This document shows positions 1 to 5,930 of a stretch of DNA of 5,930 nucleotides, piece after piece. The notes beneath the pieces were generated by a model that saw nothing but the letters and a program-made list of their open reading frames with translations, searched no databases and was not told the origin of the DNA. Numbering within the stretch: position 1 is the first letter of the stretch; each line of letters begins with the position of its first letter. A program made the position numbers and the translations under genes. Origin of the DNA: Phycisphaeraceae bacterium (GTDB lineage Bacteria; Planctomycetota; Phycisphaerae; Phycisphaerales; Zrk34); NCBI GenBank assembly GCA_028281485.1, contig JANQJT010000024.1:1-5930 (forward strand). The letters are read 5' to 3'.

Positions 1-278
1 AGGGCGGCGGCTACACGCCCGGCGACGTCTACAAGCTTTATGTCGACGACACCTGGCGCATCCAGCAGTGGACCTTCCACCGCAAGGGCCGAACCGAACC
101 CAACCTCCGACGCATCTGGGCCCAGGAGTACACGCTCGGCCCGATCGTCGTCAACGGCCACTTCTCCAACGGCAAGGGCGGCAACCTATACATCCGCAAC
201 ATGGAAGTTAAACTGGTCGAGCAAAACGATTGGCTCACCCCCCAACAGATCGACCACCCATGCCGAACCTACCCGTAA
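1..278 (+). CDS. C-terminal end of an unrecognised beta-rich protein (5' partial)
   Basis: The reading frame is open from the left edge (first full codon at base 3) to a TAA at 276-278, giving 91 residues of C-terminus. The visible part begins GGGYTPGDVYKLYVDDTWRI and continues with alternating hydrophobic and polar stretches such as IQQWTFHRKG, GPIVVNGHFS and LYIRNMEVKLVEQ. These read as successive beta strands of a sheet or barrel. The pattern of a 'D-x-Y-x-L-Y-x-D-D' strand, then a 'I-x-Q-W' strand, faintly recalls LolA-like lipoprotein-fold proteins, but this is only an impression and no function is assigned. The N-terminus, where a signal peptide would be, lies outside the window. The last 17 or so residues (NDWLTPQQIDHPCRTYP) look like a loose tail. 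The final 19 bases overlap the start of the methyltransferase gene, so the two are probably co-transcribed. The frame is well supported because it keeps the strong GC-rich third-position bias of its neighbours up to its stop. Confidence 0.7.
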   Translation, partial: GGGYTPGDVYKLYVDDTWRIQQWTFHRKGRTEPNLRRIWAQEYTLGPIVVNGHFSNGKGGNLYIRNMEVKLVEQNDWLTPQQIDHPCRTYP

Positions 279-1039
279 GCGAACACTTCTACGACCTGCC
301 GCTGTACTACGACATCGCCTTCGACTGGGAGGCCGACGAAGAGGTCGCGTTGTTTCAACACATCTTCGCCGAGCACATGACCGGCGACGTGGTGCGCGTG
401 CTCGAGCCGGCCTGTGGCACGGGACGCATCCTGCGCGCGCTGGCCGAGGAGGGCTACGACCTGCTCGGCTACGACCTGAGCCAGAGCATGGTCGACTACT
501 GCCGCGCTCACGTACCCGAGGGCGTGCGGGTGGAGCAGGCCGATATGACCACCGCCGTCTTCGACCCGCCCTTCGACGCAGCCCTGTGCCCCATCAACTC
601 GCTCGGTCACCTGCTGACCGACGAGATGATCGTCAGTCACCTGCGCAGCGTCGGCGACTCGCTCCGGCCCGGCGGCGTCTACGTCATCCAGCTGTCCAGC
701 GTCTACGAAGACCTCTCCGACTTCGAACCGGAGACCTGGACCATGCAGCGCGACGGCGTTACCGTCGAACTCACCTGGGAAGTGATCCACGAAGACGTCG
801 AGACGATGGTCGCCACGCACCGCAGCACGCTCAACGTCGACGACCACGGCACCACGCACACCATCACCGAAGACCACACCATGCGTGTCTGGACCTACGC
901 CGACATCCAACGCCTCGTCGCGGCCAGCGGATGCTTCACCATCGAAGCGATCTACGGCGAAGAGCACGAGCCCGTCCCGCCCGACACCGACATCACCGGC
1001 GAGACCGGCAATCTCTATTACGTCCTCAAACGCAGCTAG
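260..1039 (+). CDS. class I SAM-dependent methyltransferase
   Basis: This is a complete protein of 259 residues that should transfer a methyl group from S-adenosylmethionine; the acceptor is unknown. It has the Rossmann-type motifs in order: VLEPACGTGR (47-56, glycine-rich SAM loop), GYDLS (70-74, acidic residue D72 expected to hold the ribose), QADMT (93-97, D95 near the adenine), FDAALCPINSLGHLL (105-119, motif IV region) and LRPGGVYVIQ (135-144). A beta-rich segment follows (about 158-210), then a helix and a final strand, NLYYVLKR. This is the usual arrangement of small-molecule methyltransferases of the Methyltransf_25/11 type. I chose the ATG at 260. The frame is also open to a TTG at 230, but that would lengthen the overlap with the upstream gene from 19 to 49 bases and add a Pro-rich leader with no homology value. 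No Shine-Dalgarno site is visible before either start, so translation may be coupled to the upstream gene. No neighbour points to the substrate. Confidence 0.9.
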   Translation: MPNLPVSEHFYDLPLYYDIAFDWEADEEVALFQHIFAEHMTGDVVRVLEPACGTGRILRALAEEGYDLLGYDLSQSMVDYCRAHVPEGVRVEQADMTTAVFDPPFDAALCPINSLGHLLTDEMIVSHLRSVGDSLRPGGVYVIQLSSVYEDLSDFEPETWTMQRDGVTVELTWEVIHEDVETMVATHRSTLNVDDHGTTHTITEDHTMRVWTYADIQRLVAASGCFTIEAIYGEEHEPVPPDTDITGETGNLYYVLKRS

Positions 1040-1042
1040 GCA

Positions 1043-1816
1043 TTAAGGCAGGCCGTAGAACCGCTTCGCGTTCGCGTCGGTCAGTGCTTCAAACGCCTCA
1101 GCGCTCATCCCGCGCAGGTCCGCCAGGAACCTTGCGGTCTCTACCACGAACTTCGGCTCGTTCGGCCGCACCTTGCGGTACGGCTCGGGGGACAGGTAAG
1201 GCGCATCGGTCTCCACCATGATCCGCTCGAGCGGCACCAGCTCCGCCGACTGCCTAACCTCCGGCGCGTTCTTGTACGTCACGATCCCCGTGAAGCTGAT
1301 CCAACAGCCCAGCTCCAACACCTTCTCGCACGCGCTCGGCTCCTCCGTGAAGCAGTGAAACACAAACCGCGACGGATCGATCCCCGACTCGCGGATGATC
1401 GCCAGCGTGTCGTCCACCGCCTTGCGACAGTGGATCACGATGGGCTTGTCGATCGCGCGTTCGCTGATGGCCGCCAGCTGTGTGCGGAACAAGCCGTGTT
1501 GCACGTCACGCGGCGGATCGTCGTAGTGGTAATCGATCCCCATCTCTCCCACCGCCACGCACTTCGGATCGTCGACCAGCTCCAGAGAAGCCAGGTAAGC
1601 GTCGCGCTCGTACCCCTCGGCGTAGTGCGGGTGCACGCCCACCGTGAAGAAAACGCCGCCGAACCGGTGTGCCAGGTCGCGCGCGGCGAACGCGTCGGCG
1701 GGCGTCGTGCCCACGCAGATCATCTGCGTCACACCCGCTTCCTGCGCCGCGGCCACGACGGCGTCGGCGCGATCGCGTAGCTGCGGAAACGTCAGGTGAC
1801 AGTGTGTATCGATCAT
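1043..1816 (-). CDS. tatD: TatD-family metal-dependent hydrolase / DNase
   Basis: This is a complete protein of 257 residues with a TIM-barrel amidohydrolase-type fold. TatD proteins are cytoplasmic, divalent-metal-dependent hydrolases; characterised members act as 3'-5' exonucleases on DNA or have related DNase or D-aminoacyl-tRNA deacylase activity. All expected metal ligands are visible: H5 and H7 in DTHCHL (3-8), E91 in GEMGIDYH (90-97), H129 in IHCR (128-131), H154 in FHCF (153-156) and D204 in ETDAPYL (202-208). Other family signatures are GVHPH (60-64), RPNEP (217-221) and the C-terminal TDANAKRFYG (246-255). The length matches the usual 255-265 residues. I chose the ATG at 1816 because it gives the canonical MIDTHCHL start and has an AGGGAG site 11 bases upstream. 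The TTG at 1825 would lie only 2 bases from that site. The gene is last in a minus-strand cluster after the addB- and addA-like genes and converges with the methyltransferase. Which TatD paralogue group it belongs to, and hence its real substrate, cannot be fixed here. Confidence 0.95.
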   Translation of the reverse strand: MIDTHCHLTFPQLRDRADAVVAAAQEAGVTQMICVGTTPADAFAARDLAHRFGGVFFTVGVHPHYAEGYERDAYLASLELVDDPKCVAVGEMGIDYHYDDPPRDVQHGLFRTQLAAISERAIDKPIVIHCRKAVDDTLAIIRESGIDPSRFVFHCFTEEPSACEKVLELGCWISFTGIVTYKNAPEVRQSAELVPLERIMVETDAPYLSPEPYRKVRPNEPKFVVETARFLADLRGMSAEAFEALTDANAKRFYGLP

Positions 1817-1827
1817 CTCTAACAAAA

Positions 1828-1833
1828 CTCCCT
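1828..1833 (-). promoter_or_regulatory. Shine-Dalgarno-like site for tatD
   Basis: Read on the minus strand this is AGGGAG, a good match to the anti-SD complement. It lies 11 bases before the ATG at 1816 and 2 bases before the alternative TTG at 1825, which favours the ATG. The spacing is somewhat long, so it is a probable rather than certain ribosome binding site. Confidence 0.5.
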
Positions 1834-1855
1834 GTCCGACATCGGCCGGCTGCGC

Positions 1856-1864
1856 ATCATACCA
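1856..1864 (-). promoter_or_regulatory. candidate extended -10 promoter for tatD
   Basis: On the minus strand the sequence reads TGGTATGAT, that is a TATGAT -10 hexamer (five of six match TATAAT) preceded by the TGn extension. It sits in the 57-base gap between the addA-like stop and tatD. Transcription would start near 1849, giving a leader of about 33 bases that contains the AGGGAG site. The hexamer 17 bases upstream (GGTGTG) is a poor -35, so the case rests on the extended -10 alone. It would let tatD be expressed apart from the upstream genes. Confidence 0.35.
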
Positions 1865-1873
1865 CGCGATGAC

Positions 1874-4800
1874 TCACACACACCGCACCAAGCCCGCGTC
1901 CAGAAACACCAACCGGCCCTCGACATCGTCGCGCGACAGGCCGTACCGCTTAGCGACCGCCCCGCCGTACGCCTCGATCTGCGGCCGATAGTACGCCGTC
2001 AATTCCTCGATCCGCTCCGCATTCTCCGCGTCACACCGATCCGTCTTGAAATCGATCACCACCGCGCGACCGACCTCCCCATCAACGCGTTCGACCACCA
2101 ACCGATCGATGATCCCCTCGATCACGCGATCCCCGTCGCGCACCACGAAAGGCGCCTCGCGATACACCTGAGCCCCATCGGCAAACGACGACCGGCTCAG
2201 CACCGCTCGCACCGATTCACGCCCCAACATCCCGTCAAACTCATTCAACAACGCATCGACCCCATCAGCCCAGCCCTTCTGCTGCGCGACGGTGACCAGC
2301 GCATCACGATCCGGCTCACCGGCGTCCAGCCACTCGATCTGCTCACACCACCCGTGGATGACCGTGCCGCGCAGCCGCGCCGTCTCACCGCCGCGATCCA
2401 GGCGGAGCAGGTGATCAGCCGACACGGTTGCGCCGCCCTCCAACTGAGAGGGCGAGACGTGTTGCAGGCTGCGCGATCGCCAGTCCGAAACACCCGCCAG
2501 CACCAAGTCCACTTCCGCCTGACCCGCAACCGCCGCGGGTTTCACGTCCAGGCTCTCGTGCCATCGCTCATCGCCCGACGACCACGCTACGCCAGGTTCG
2601 AGGGTTGTCTCTTCGATACCCAGGCCCTGGCGGATCAGCGACGAATACATCAGCTTGTTGTGCAGCATCTGGGGCGGGCTGATCACCATGTACAGCGCAC
2701 GCGCAGCTCGCGTCAGCGCCACGTACAGCGTGCTCAGGCTGTCTGCCATGCCGCGCGCCACGAATTGCTGATGCATCTGCTCCAAGCGCTCGTCCTGCGA
2801 GCGCACCGCCTCACCGGCGAATCGGCTGACCCGTTCGATCGGTCCCAGCGGTTGCAGTCGGCTCGTCAGCGCCTGGCCGGGGCGCGGGTAGTACTGCACA
2901 TCCAATTCGGCCAGCACCACCGCGTCGAACTCCAGCCCTTTCGCCTGGTGCACCGTCATCACACGCACACGACCGCCGGTCGGGTCTTCCACACGCCGCT
3001 CCTGGATCGTCTGCACGAAGTCATCGGTGCGCAGCGAGGCTCTTTCGTCGTAAGCCGCCGCCAGCTCCGCCAGCTGCGTAAGCCTTCGCACGTTACGCCG
3101 GTCACACACCGGCGCCAACATCCTCACCCATCCGAACACCACCCTGCCGTACCCGTCGTGCAACAGATCGCGACGCACCGCACGTGCCAAACGCCGCGCC
3201 GCCGCATCGTCCTCGCGATCGGTGTAACCCAGCAGCCCACCCAGCGGCGACGACGCCACGTGGTAACGCGCGATCCGGTCGCCCGGGTGATCCGCCAGCC
3301 GCAAAAGCGACAACACGACGTTCACCGCCGGCGAATCGGTCAGCGGGTTGCCGCCCTCCTCACTGGCAAACACGCCGCGCTCACGCAACAGCTCGATCGT
3401 CCGCCCCACCGCCTCGTTGCGTCGGACCAGCACGCCCACCGTCACGCTCTCGTGCGCGTCGTGCAGTTCCGCCGCCAGCTCAGCCGCGCACCGCAGCATC
3501 GCCAGCTTGTCGTCCCTGCCACCCCGCTCCGCGACGCGCAGCTCCGCGTAACCGGCCATGTCACCCTTGGCGGTGCTGTGCGCATCGAAACGCTCCACCC
3601 ACTGCTCCGTCGCCGCGCGGTACCTGTCCGACACGCGGTCGGCGATGCCGTCGAACACCCTATTCACCGTGTCGATCACCACACGGCTGGAGCGGTAGCT
3701 CTGGTTCAGCGACTCCCACTCGAGGTGCAACGCCGAATCGAGACGATCGAAGATGCGCGCCTCCCCGCCGCGCCACCCGTAGATCGCCTGCTTCAGGTCA
3801 CCGACACAAAACAGCGACCGCTCGCCCGTCGCGTGCGACGCGACCTCCGCGGCGATCGGCTCGATCACGTGCCACTGATCCAGCGACGTGTCCTGAAACT
3901 CATCGAGCAACAGGTGACCGACGCGCTGATCGAGCCGGTAATAGATCTCGTCCAACCCGCCCGACCAGCCGGCCCGCAGCAACGCACGCGTCACATCGCC
4001 GTACGACACCGCTGCGCTGCGCTGCTGCAACCGCTCGTACTGCGCGTGGTAATCGGCGAGCAATTGATACGTGGCCCTTGTCTGGTTGGCCAGCGCGTTG
4101 ACCACCGCCGCCTGCGCGTGAGTGACCAGCGGACGCAGCGCTTCGCGTAAAGCATCGGGCATCACGCTCCGCCCGAACCTGCCGCCTCCCGCTTCCGCCT
4201 TGCCCAGGCCGCTACCCAGGAACGATTTCCAATCACGCACCGCCACGTGAAACAGCGTGTTCAGCCGCGCCCCGGTGATCTGTTTGCCCGCCAGCTCCAC
4301 GTCGCGCAGCCGATCGTACGCCTGTGCCAACGCCTCGCGGTCCAGCTCCGCCCGCCCCTCCAGCCAGTTCCACAGCTCAAGCGCCGGCGCCTCGCAGAAC
4401 AACCCGTGTAACGACACGACGATCTTGTCGATCTCCTCGCTCACGCGAGAAACGGTGTTGCCCTGGTCGAGCAGGCGGATCAGGTCGACGATGTGCTGCG
4501 GGTCGCCGTCCATCATCGCGTCGATCGCGTCGCGGCGCAGGGTGATCGCGTCGATGTCGTCGGTGATGCGCCAGTTGGCTGGCAGCCCCAGCTCCCACTC
4601 GAACGACCGCGCGATGCGCATGAACACGCTGTCGAGCGTGCCGATGTTTAGCCGGTGCATCTGGCGCACGAGGCGCACGAGCATCGCGGCAAAGTCGCTC
4701 GTCGTCAGCTCGGGCCGCTCGATGTGTCCCGCCAGCTCGCTCGCCTCGGCTTCACTGTCCGCGGCCGACGCCAACCGCTTCAACACGCGGTCGCGGATCT

Positions 4801-4957
4801 CCGCCGCCGCCTTGCGTGTGGACGTCGTGGCGAGAATCCGATCCGGCGACTCCCCCGCCGCGACCAATCCGATGTAGCGGTTGGTCAGCTGGAACGTCTT
4901 GCCCGTTCCCGCCGAGGCGCGGATGGCCACGTGATGGAATCGACCTGCGTCGCTCAT
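1874..4957 (-). CDS. addA: AddA/RecB-like UvrD-type helicase with C-terminal PD-(D/E)XK nuclease
   Basis: This complete 1027-residue protein should be the motor and one nuclease of an AddAB-type complex, which unwinds and degrades DNA from double-strand ends to prepare 3' tails for RecA. Superfamily 1A helicase motifs appear in order: Walker A ASAGTGKT (14-21), motif Ia ATTSTRKAA (43-51), Walker B LLLDEFQDT (349-357), motif III GDLKQAIYGWRGG (386-398), motif IV LNQSYRSS (417-424), motif V MTVHQAKGLEFD (667-678) and motif VI LYVALTRAARALY (744-756). The nuclease domain is intact: RGTVIHGW (863-870, H868), EGIIDRL (947-953, D951), VIDFKTD (967-973, D969 and K971) and QIEAY (993-997). The protein is shorter than Bacillus AddA or E. 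coli RecB, both nearly 1200 residues or more. The conserved Phe of motif Ia is Ser45 here. The ATG overlaps the stop of the addB-like gene by four bases (ATGA), and a GGGTGA site lies 6 bases upstream, so coupled translation is likely. A RecB identity is less likely because the partner gene also carries a nuclease, as in AddAB. Confidence 0.9.
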   Translation of the reverse strand: MSDAGRFHHVAIRASAGTGKTFQLTNRYIGLVAAGESPDRILATTSTRKAAAEIRDRVLKRLASAADSEAEASELAGHIERPELTTSDFAAMLVRLVRQMHRLNIGTLDSVFMRIARSFEWELGLPANWRITDDIDAITLRRDAIDAMMDGDPQHIVDLIRLLDQGNTVSRVSEEIDKIVVSLHGLFCEAPALELWNWLEGRAELDREALAQAYDRLRDVELAGKQITGARLNTLFHVAVRDWKSFLGSGLGKAEAGGGRFGRSVMPDALREALRPLVTHAQAAVVNALANQTRATYQLLADYHAQYERLQQRSAAVSYGDVTRALLRAGWSGGLDEIYYRLDQRVGHLLLDEFQDTSLDQWHVIEPIAAEVASHATGERSLFCVGDLKQAIYGWRGGEARIFDRLDSALHLEWESLNQSYRSSRVVIDTVNRVFDGIADRVSDRYRAATEQWVERFDAHSTAKGDMAGYAELRVAERGGRDDKLAMLRCAAELAAELHDAHESVTVGVLVRRNEAVGRTIELLRERGVFASEEGGNPLTDSPAVNVVLSLLRLADHPGDRIARYHVASSPLGGLLGYTDREDDAAARRLARAVRRDLLHDGYGRVVFGWVRMLAPVCDRRNVRRLTQLAELAAAYDERASLRTDDFVQTIQERRVEDPTGGRVRVMTVHQAKGLEFDAVVLAELDVQYYPRPGQALTSRLQPLGPIERVSRFAGEAVRSQDERLEQMHQQFVARGMADSLSTLYVALTRAARALYMVISPPQMLHNKLMYSSLIRQGLGIEETTLEPGVAWSSGDERWHESLDVKPAAVAGQAEVDLVLAGVSDWRSRSLQHVSPSQLEGGATVSADHLLRLDRGGETARLRGTVIHGWCEQIEWLDAGEPDRDALVTVAQQKGWADGVDALLNEFDGMLGRESVRAVLSRSSFADGAQVYREAPFVVRDGDRVIEGIIDRLVVERVDGEVGRAVVIDFKTDRCDAENAERIEELTAYYRPQIEAYGGAVAKRYGLSRDDVEGRLVFLDAGLVRCV
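4954..4957 (-). other. ATGA stop/start overlap coupling addB-like and addA-like genes
   Basis: The TGA of the upstream gene (4956-4954) and the ATG of the downstream gene (4957-4955) share bases. Such overlaps usually mean that terminating ribosomes restart on the next gene, which fits two subunits needed in equal amounts. Confidence 0.85.
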
Positions 4958-5930
4958 CCGTCTTCACCCGCTTCCATCGCGTCCACCACCGCGCCCGCCA
5001 GCGTGCGTGCCGTGCCGCAGATCACCGCGTAGTCGTCGTACGTCACACCACCGCTTGGCGGGTAGAACACACCGTCCCGAATCTGTCGGACCACATCACG
5101 CGCCGTCTCGTCGGCTTCTTGCAACGCCAACTCGTCCCACGAGCCCATCAGGTCGTAGATGCCACGCCGCTGCTTGGGCAGCACGATGTACCCCGTGTCC
5201 GTGATCGGCTCGAGCCCCGCCGCCGAGGCGAGCCGACGGTACAGCGGCAGCTGCAGATCGATCCACTGCCTGGCGTCCTGCCTGCCCCGGCGATGCGTCT
5301 GCTCCGGGCTTCGGCCCTTGTCGCCGGTCTTGTAATCGAAGAGCACACGCCGCCCGGTCTCCGGGTGGATATCGATGCGATCGATGCGCCCCCGCAGACC
5401 AAACGGCTCGCCGTCCACGTCGACCGTCGCGTCGTTGACCTCCAACTCCACCGATTCGATACGCCAACCGTCCGCCCGCCATTTCGCCTGCCACCGGGCA
5501 AACTCGCCGAGACGCACCCGCAGCTGCTCGCGCTGAATCAGCAGCGTGCGTATCGGCTCGCCCCCGTAGGTGATGTTGAACGCGCGATCCAACCGATCCA
5601 GCAACCACTCCCGCAATCCCGCTTCGTCGCCGCAGTCCAAGTCACCGGCGATCGACGCCGTCCCCATCTCCGCCAGCACGCGGTGCGCCATCGAGCCAAA
5701 CGCCGCGGCGTCCATCTCGACCGCGCCGTCGCCCAGCTCGCGCAGCTTCAACACGTGCTTCAGGTAGAAACGATACGGACACGCCAAATAGTCTCGAAAT
5801 GCCGTCACCGGCAACGCCGTCATCGGCTGCCACCCGGTCAGGTCCGGGCGCGGCGGCCAGTGCTCTGCGGCAAAAACAGAATCATCCGTGCTGCCCAATC
5901 GCACCGACGCACAACTCACGCGCGGCGGTT
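4954..5930 (-). CDS. addB: AddB-like protein, C-terminal PD-(D/E)XK nuclease domain (5' partial)
   Basis: The frame is open from the right edge to a TGA at 4956-4954. A GTG at 5919 could be read as a start, but the frame continues past it without a stop, so the true N-terminus (in AddB, an inactivated helicase-like region) is probably outside the window. Counting from that GTG, 321 residues are visible. A RecB-type nuclease domain starts with LPVTAFRDYLACPYRFYL (36-53). Then come GSMAHRVL (75-82, H79), LRGRIDRID (175-183, D180), VLFDYKTGD (192-200, D195 and K197) and DLQLPLY (221-227, Q223 and Y227), the full catalytic set. With the AddA-like partner this would make a two-nuclease complex, one nuclease per strand. 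In classical AddB a C-terminal group of three cysteines joins the Cys of the 'CP' motif to hold a 4Fe-4S cluster. Here C47 is present but the C-terminus has only C301, so the cluster seems absent. A solitary RecB-family nuclease is possible, but the position directly before an addA-like gene favours AddB. Confidence 0.8.
   Translation of the reverse strand, partial: PPRVSCASVRLGSTDDSVFAAEHWPPRPDLTGWQPMTALPVTAFRDYLACPYRFYLKHVLKLRELGDGAVEMDAAAFGSMAHRVLAEMGTASIAGDLDCGDEAGLREWLLDRLDRAFNITYGGEPIRTLLIQREQLRVRLGEFARWQAKWRADGWRIESVELEVNDATVDVDGEPFGLRGRIDRIDIHPETGRRVLFDYKTGDKGRSPEQTHRRGRQDARQWIDLQLPLYRRLASAAGLEPITDTGYIVLPKQRRGIYDLMGSWDELALQEADETARDVVRQIRDGVFYPPSGGVTYDDYAVICGTARTLAGAVVDAMEAGEDG
4964..4969 (-). 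promoter_or_regulatory. SD-like site for the addA-like gene
   Basis: The minus strand reads GGGTGA, 6 bases before the ATG at 4957 and inside the end of the addB-like frame. It is a partial match to the Shine-Dalgarno consensus at good spacing and supports the ATG as the start. Confidence 0.4.

Larger units (their letters stand above)
1817..1873. other. short intergenic gap between the addA-like gene and tatD
   Basis: These 57 bases are the only real non-coding stretch in the window. They hold the SD-like site and the candidate extended -10 described separately. I see no stem-loop followed by a T-run that would end transcription from addA, so read-through into tatD is likely. Confidence 0.6.

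Noticed and set aside
269..967. 232-residue minus-strand frame opposite the methyltransferase
   Set aside because: It is a Val/Asp/Gly-rich mirror of the real gene, with no domain signature and no start context.
40..1221. 393-residue open frame on the plus strand covering the methyltransferase and the tatD end
   Set aside because: It crosses two well-supported genes in another frame and is an Arg/Pro-rich low-complexity translation with no motifs.
1841..1864. GC-rich partial palindrome (GGCCGGC and neighbours) considered as a terminator after addA
   Set aside because: The stem is very short and no T-run follows on the minus strand.
1871..1885. Short CA-rich run at the end of the addA-like gene
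   Set aside because: It is too short and imperfect to be a meaningful repeat and encodes the last residues and stop of the gene.
1768..2480. Several GCGATCGC / CGATCG palindromes, reminiscent of the cyanobacterial HIP1 repeat
   Set aside because: They are few, unevenly spaced and inside coding sequence where ATC-GAT and GCG-ATC codon pairs are common. Nothing else suggests a cyanobacterium.
2354..4150. 598-residue open frame on the plus strand, antisense to the addA-like gene
   Set aside because: It lies wholly within the opposing helicase gene. Its product is dominated by Arg, His and Gln with no recognisable motif, as expected from the reverse complement of a GC-rich coding frame with few stop codons.

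Overview
This is a GC-rich bacterial window with tightly packed genes in two converging groups. The composition, the scarcity of clear Shine-Dalgarno sites and the divergent form of the proteins would suit a member of Planctomycetota (perhaps Phycisphaerae-like). That placement is an impression, not something the sequence proves.

Left part, plus strand (1-1039): the 3' end of an unrecognised, beta-strand-rich protein runs to 278. It overlaps the start of a complete class I SAM-dependent methyltransferase (260-1039). The methyltransferase stops three bases short of the end of the opposing gene cluster, and no terminator hairpin is visible between them.

Right part, minus strand (1043-5930): this is a DNA end-processing cluster read from right to left. 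It starts with the C-terminal part of an AddB-like protein carrying a PD-(D/E)XK nuclease (cut by the right edge of the window). Next is a complete AddA/RecB-like UvrD-type helicase-nuclease of 1027 residues, joined to the first by a 4-base ATGA overlap. After a 57-base gap comes a complete TatD-family metal-dependent hydrolase/DNase. The first two genes together would form an AddAB-type helicase-nuclease that resects double-strand breaks for recombination. TatD-family enzymes are 3'-5' exonucleases or related hydrolases, so the cluster as a whole looks devoted to DNA processing. The short gap before tatD holds a plausible extended -10 promoter and an SD-like site, so tatD may be transcribed both with addBA and on its own.

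I see no mobile element, CRISPR array, tRNA, rRNA or convincing new system. The most interesting details are in the AddAB pair. The AddB-like protein lacks the C-terminal cysteine cluster that binds the iron-sulfur cluster in classical AddB, although its nuclease residues are intact. The AddA-like protein has Ser in place of the usual aromatic residue of helicase motif Ia.
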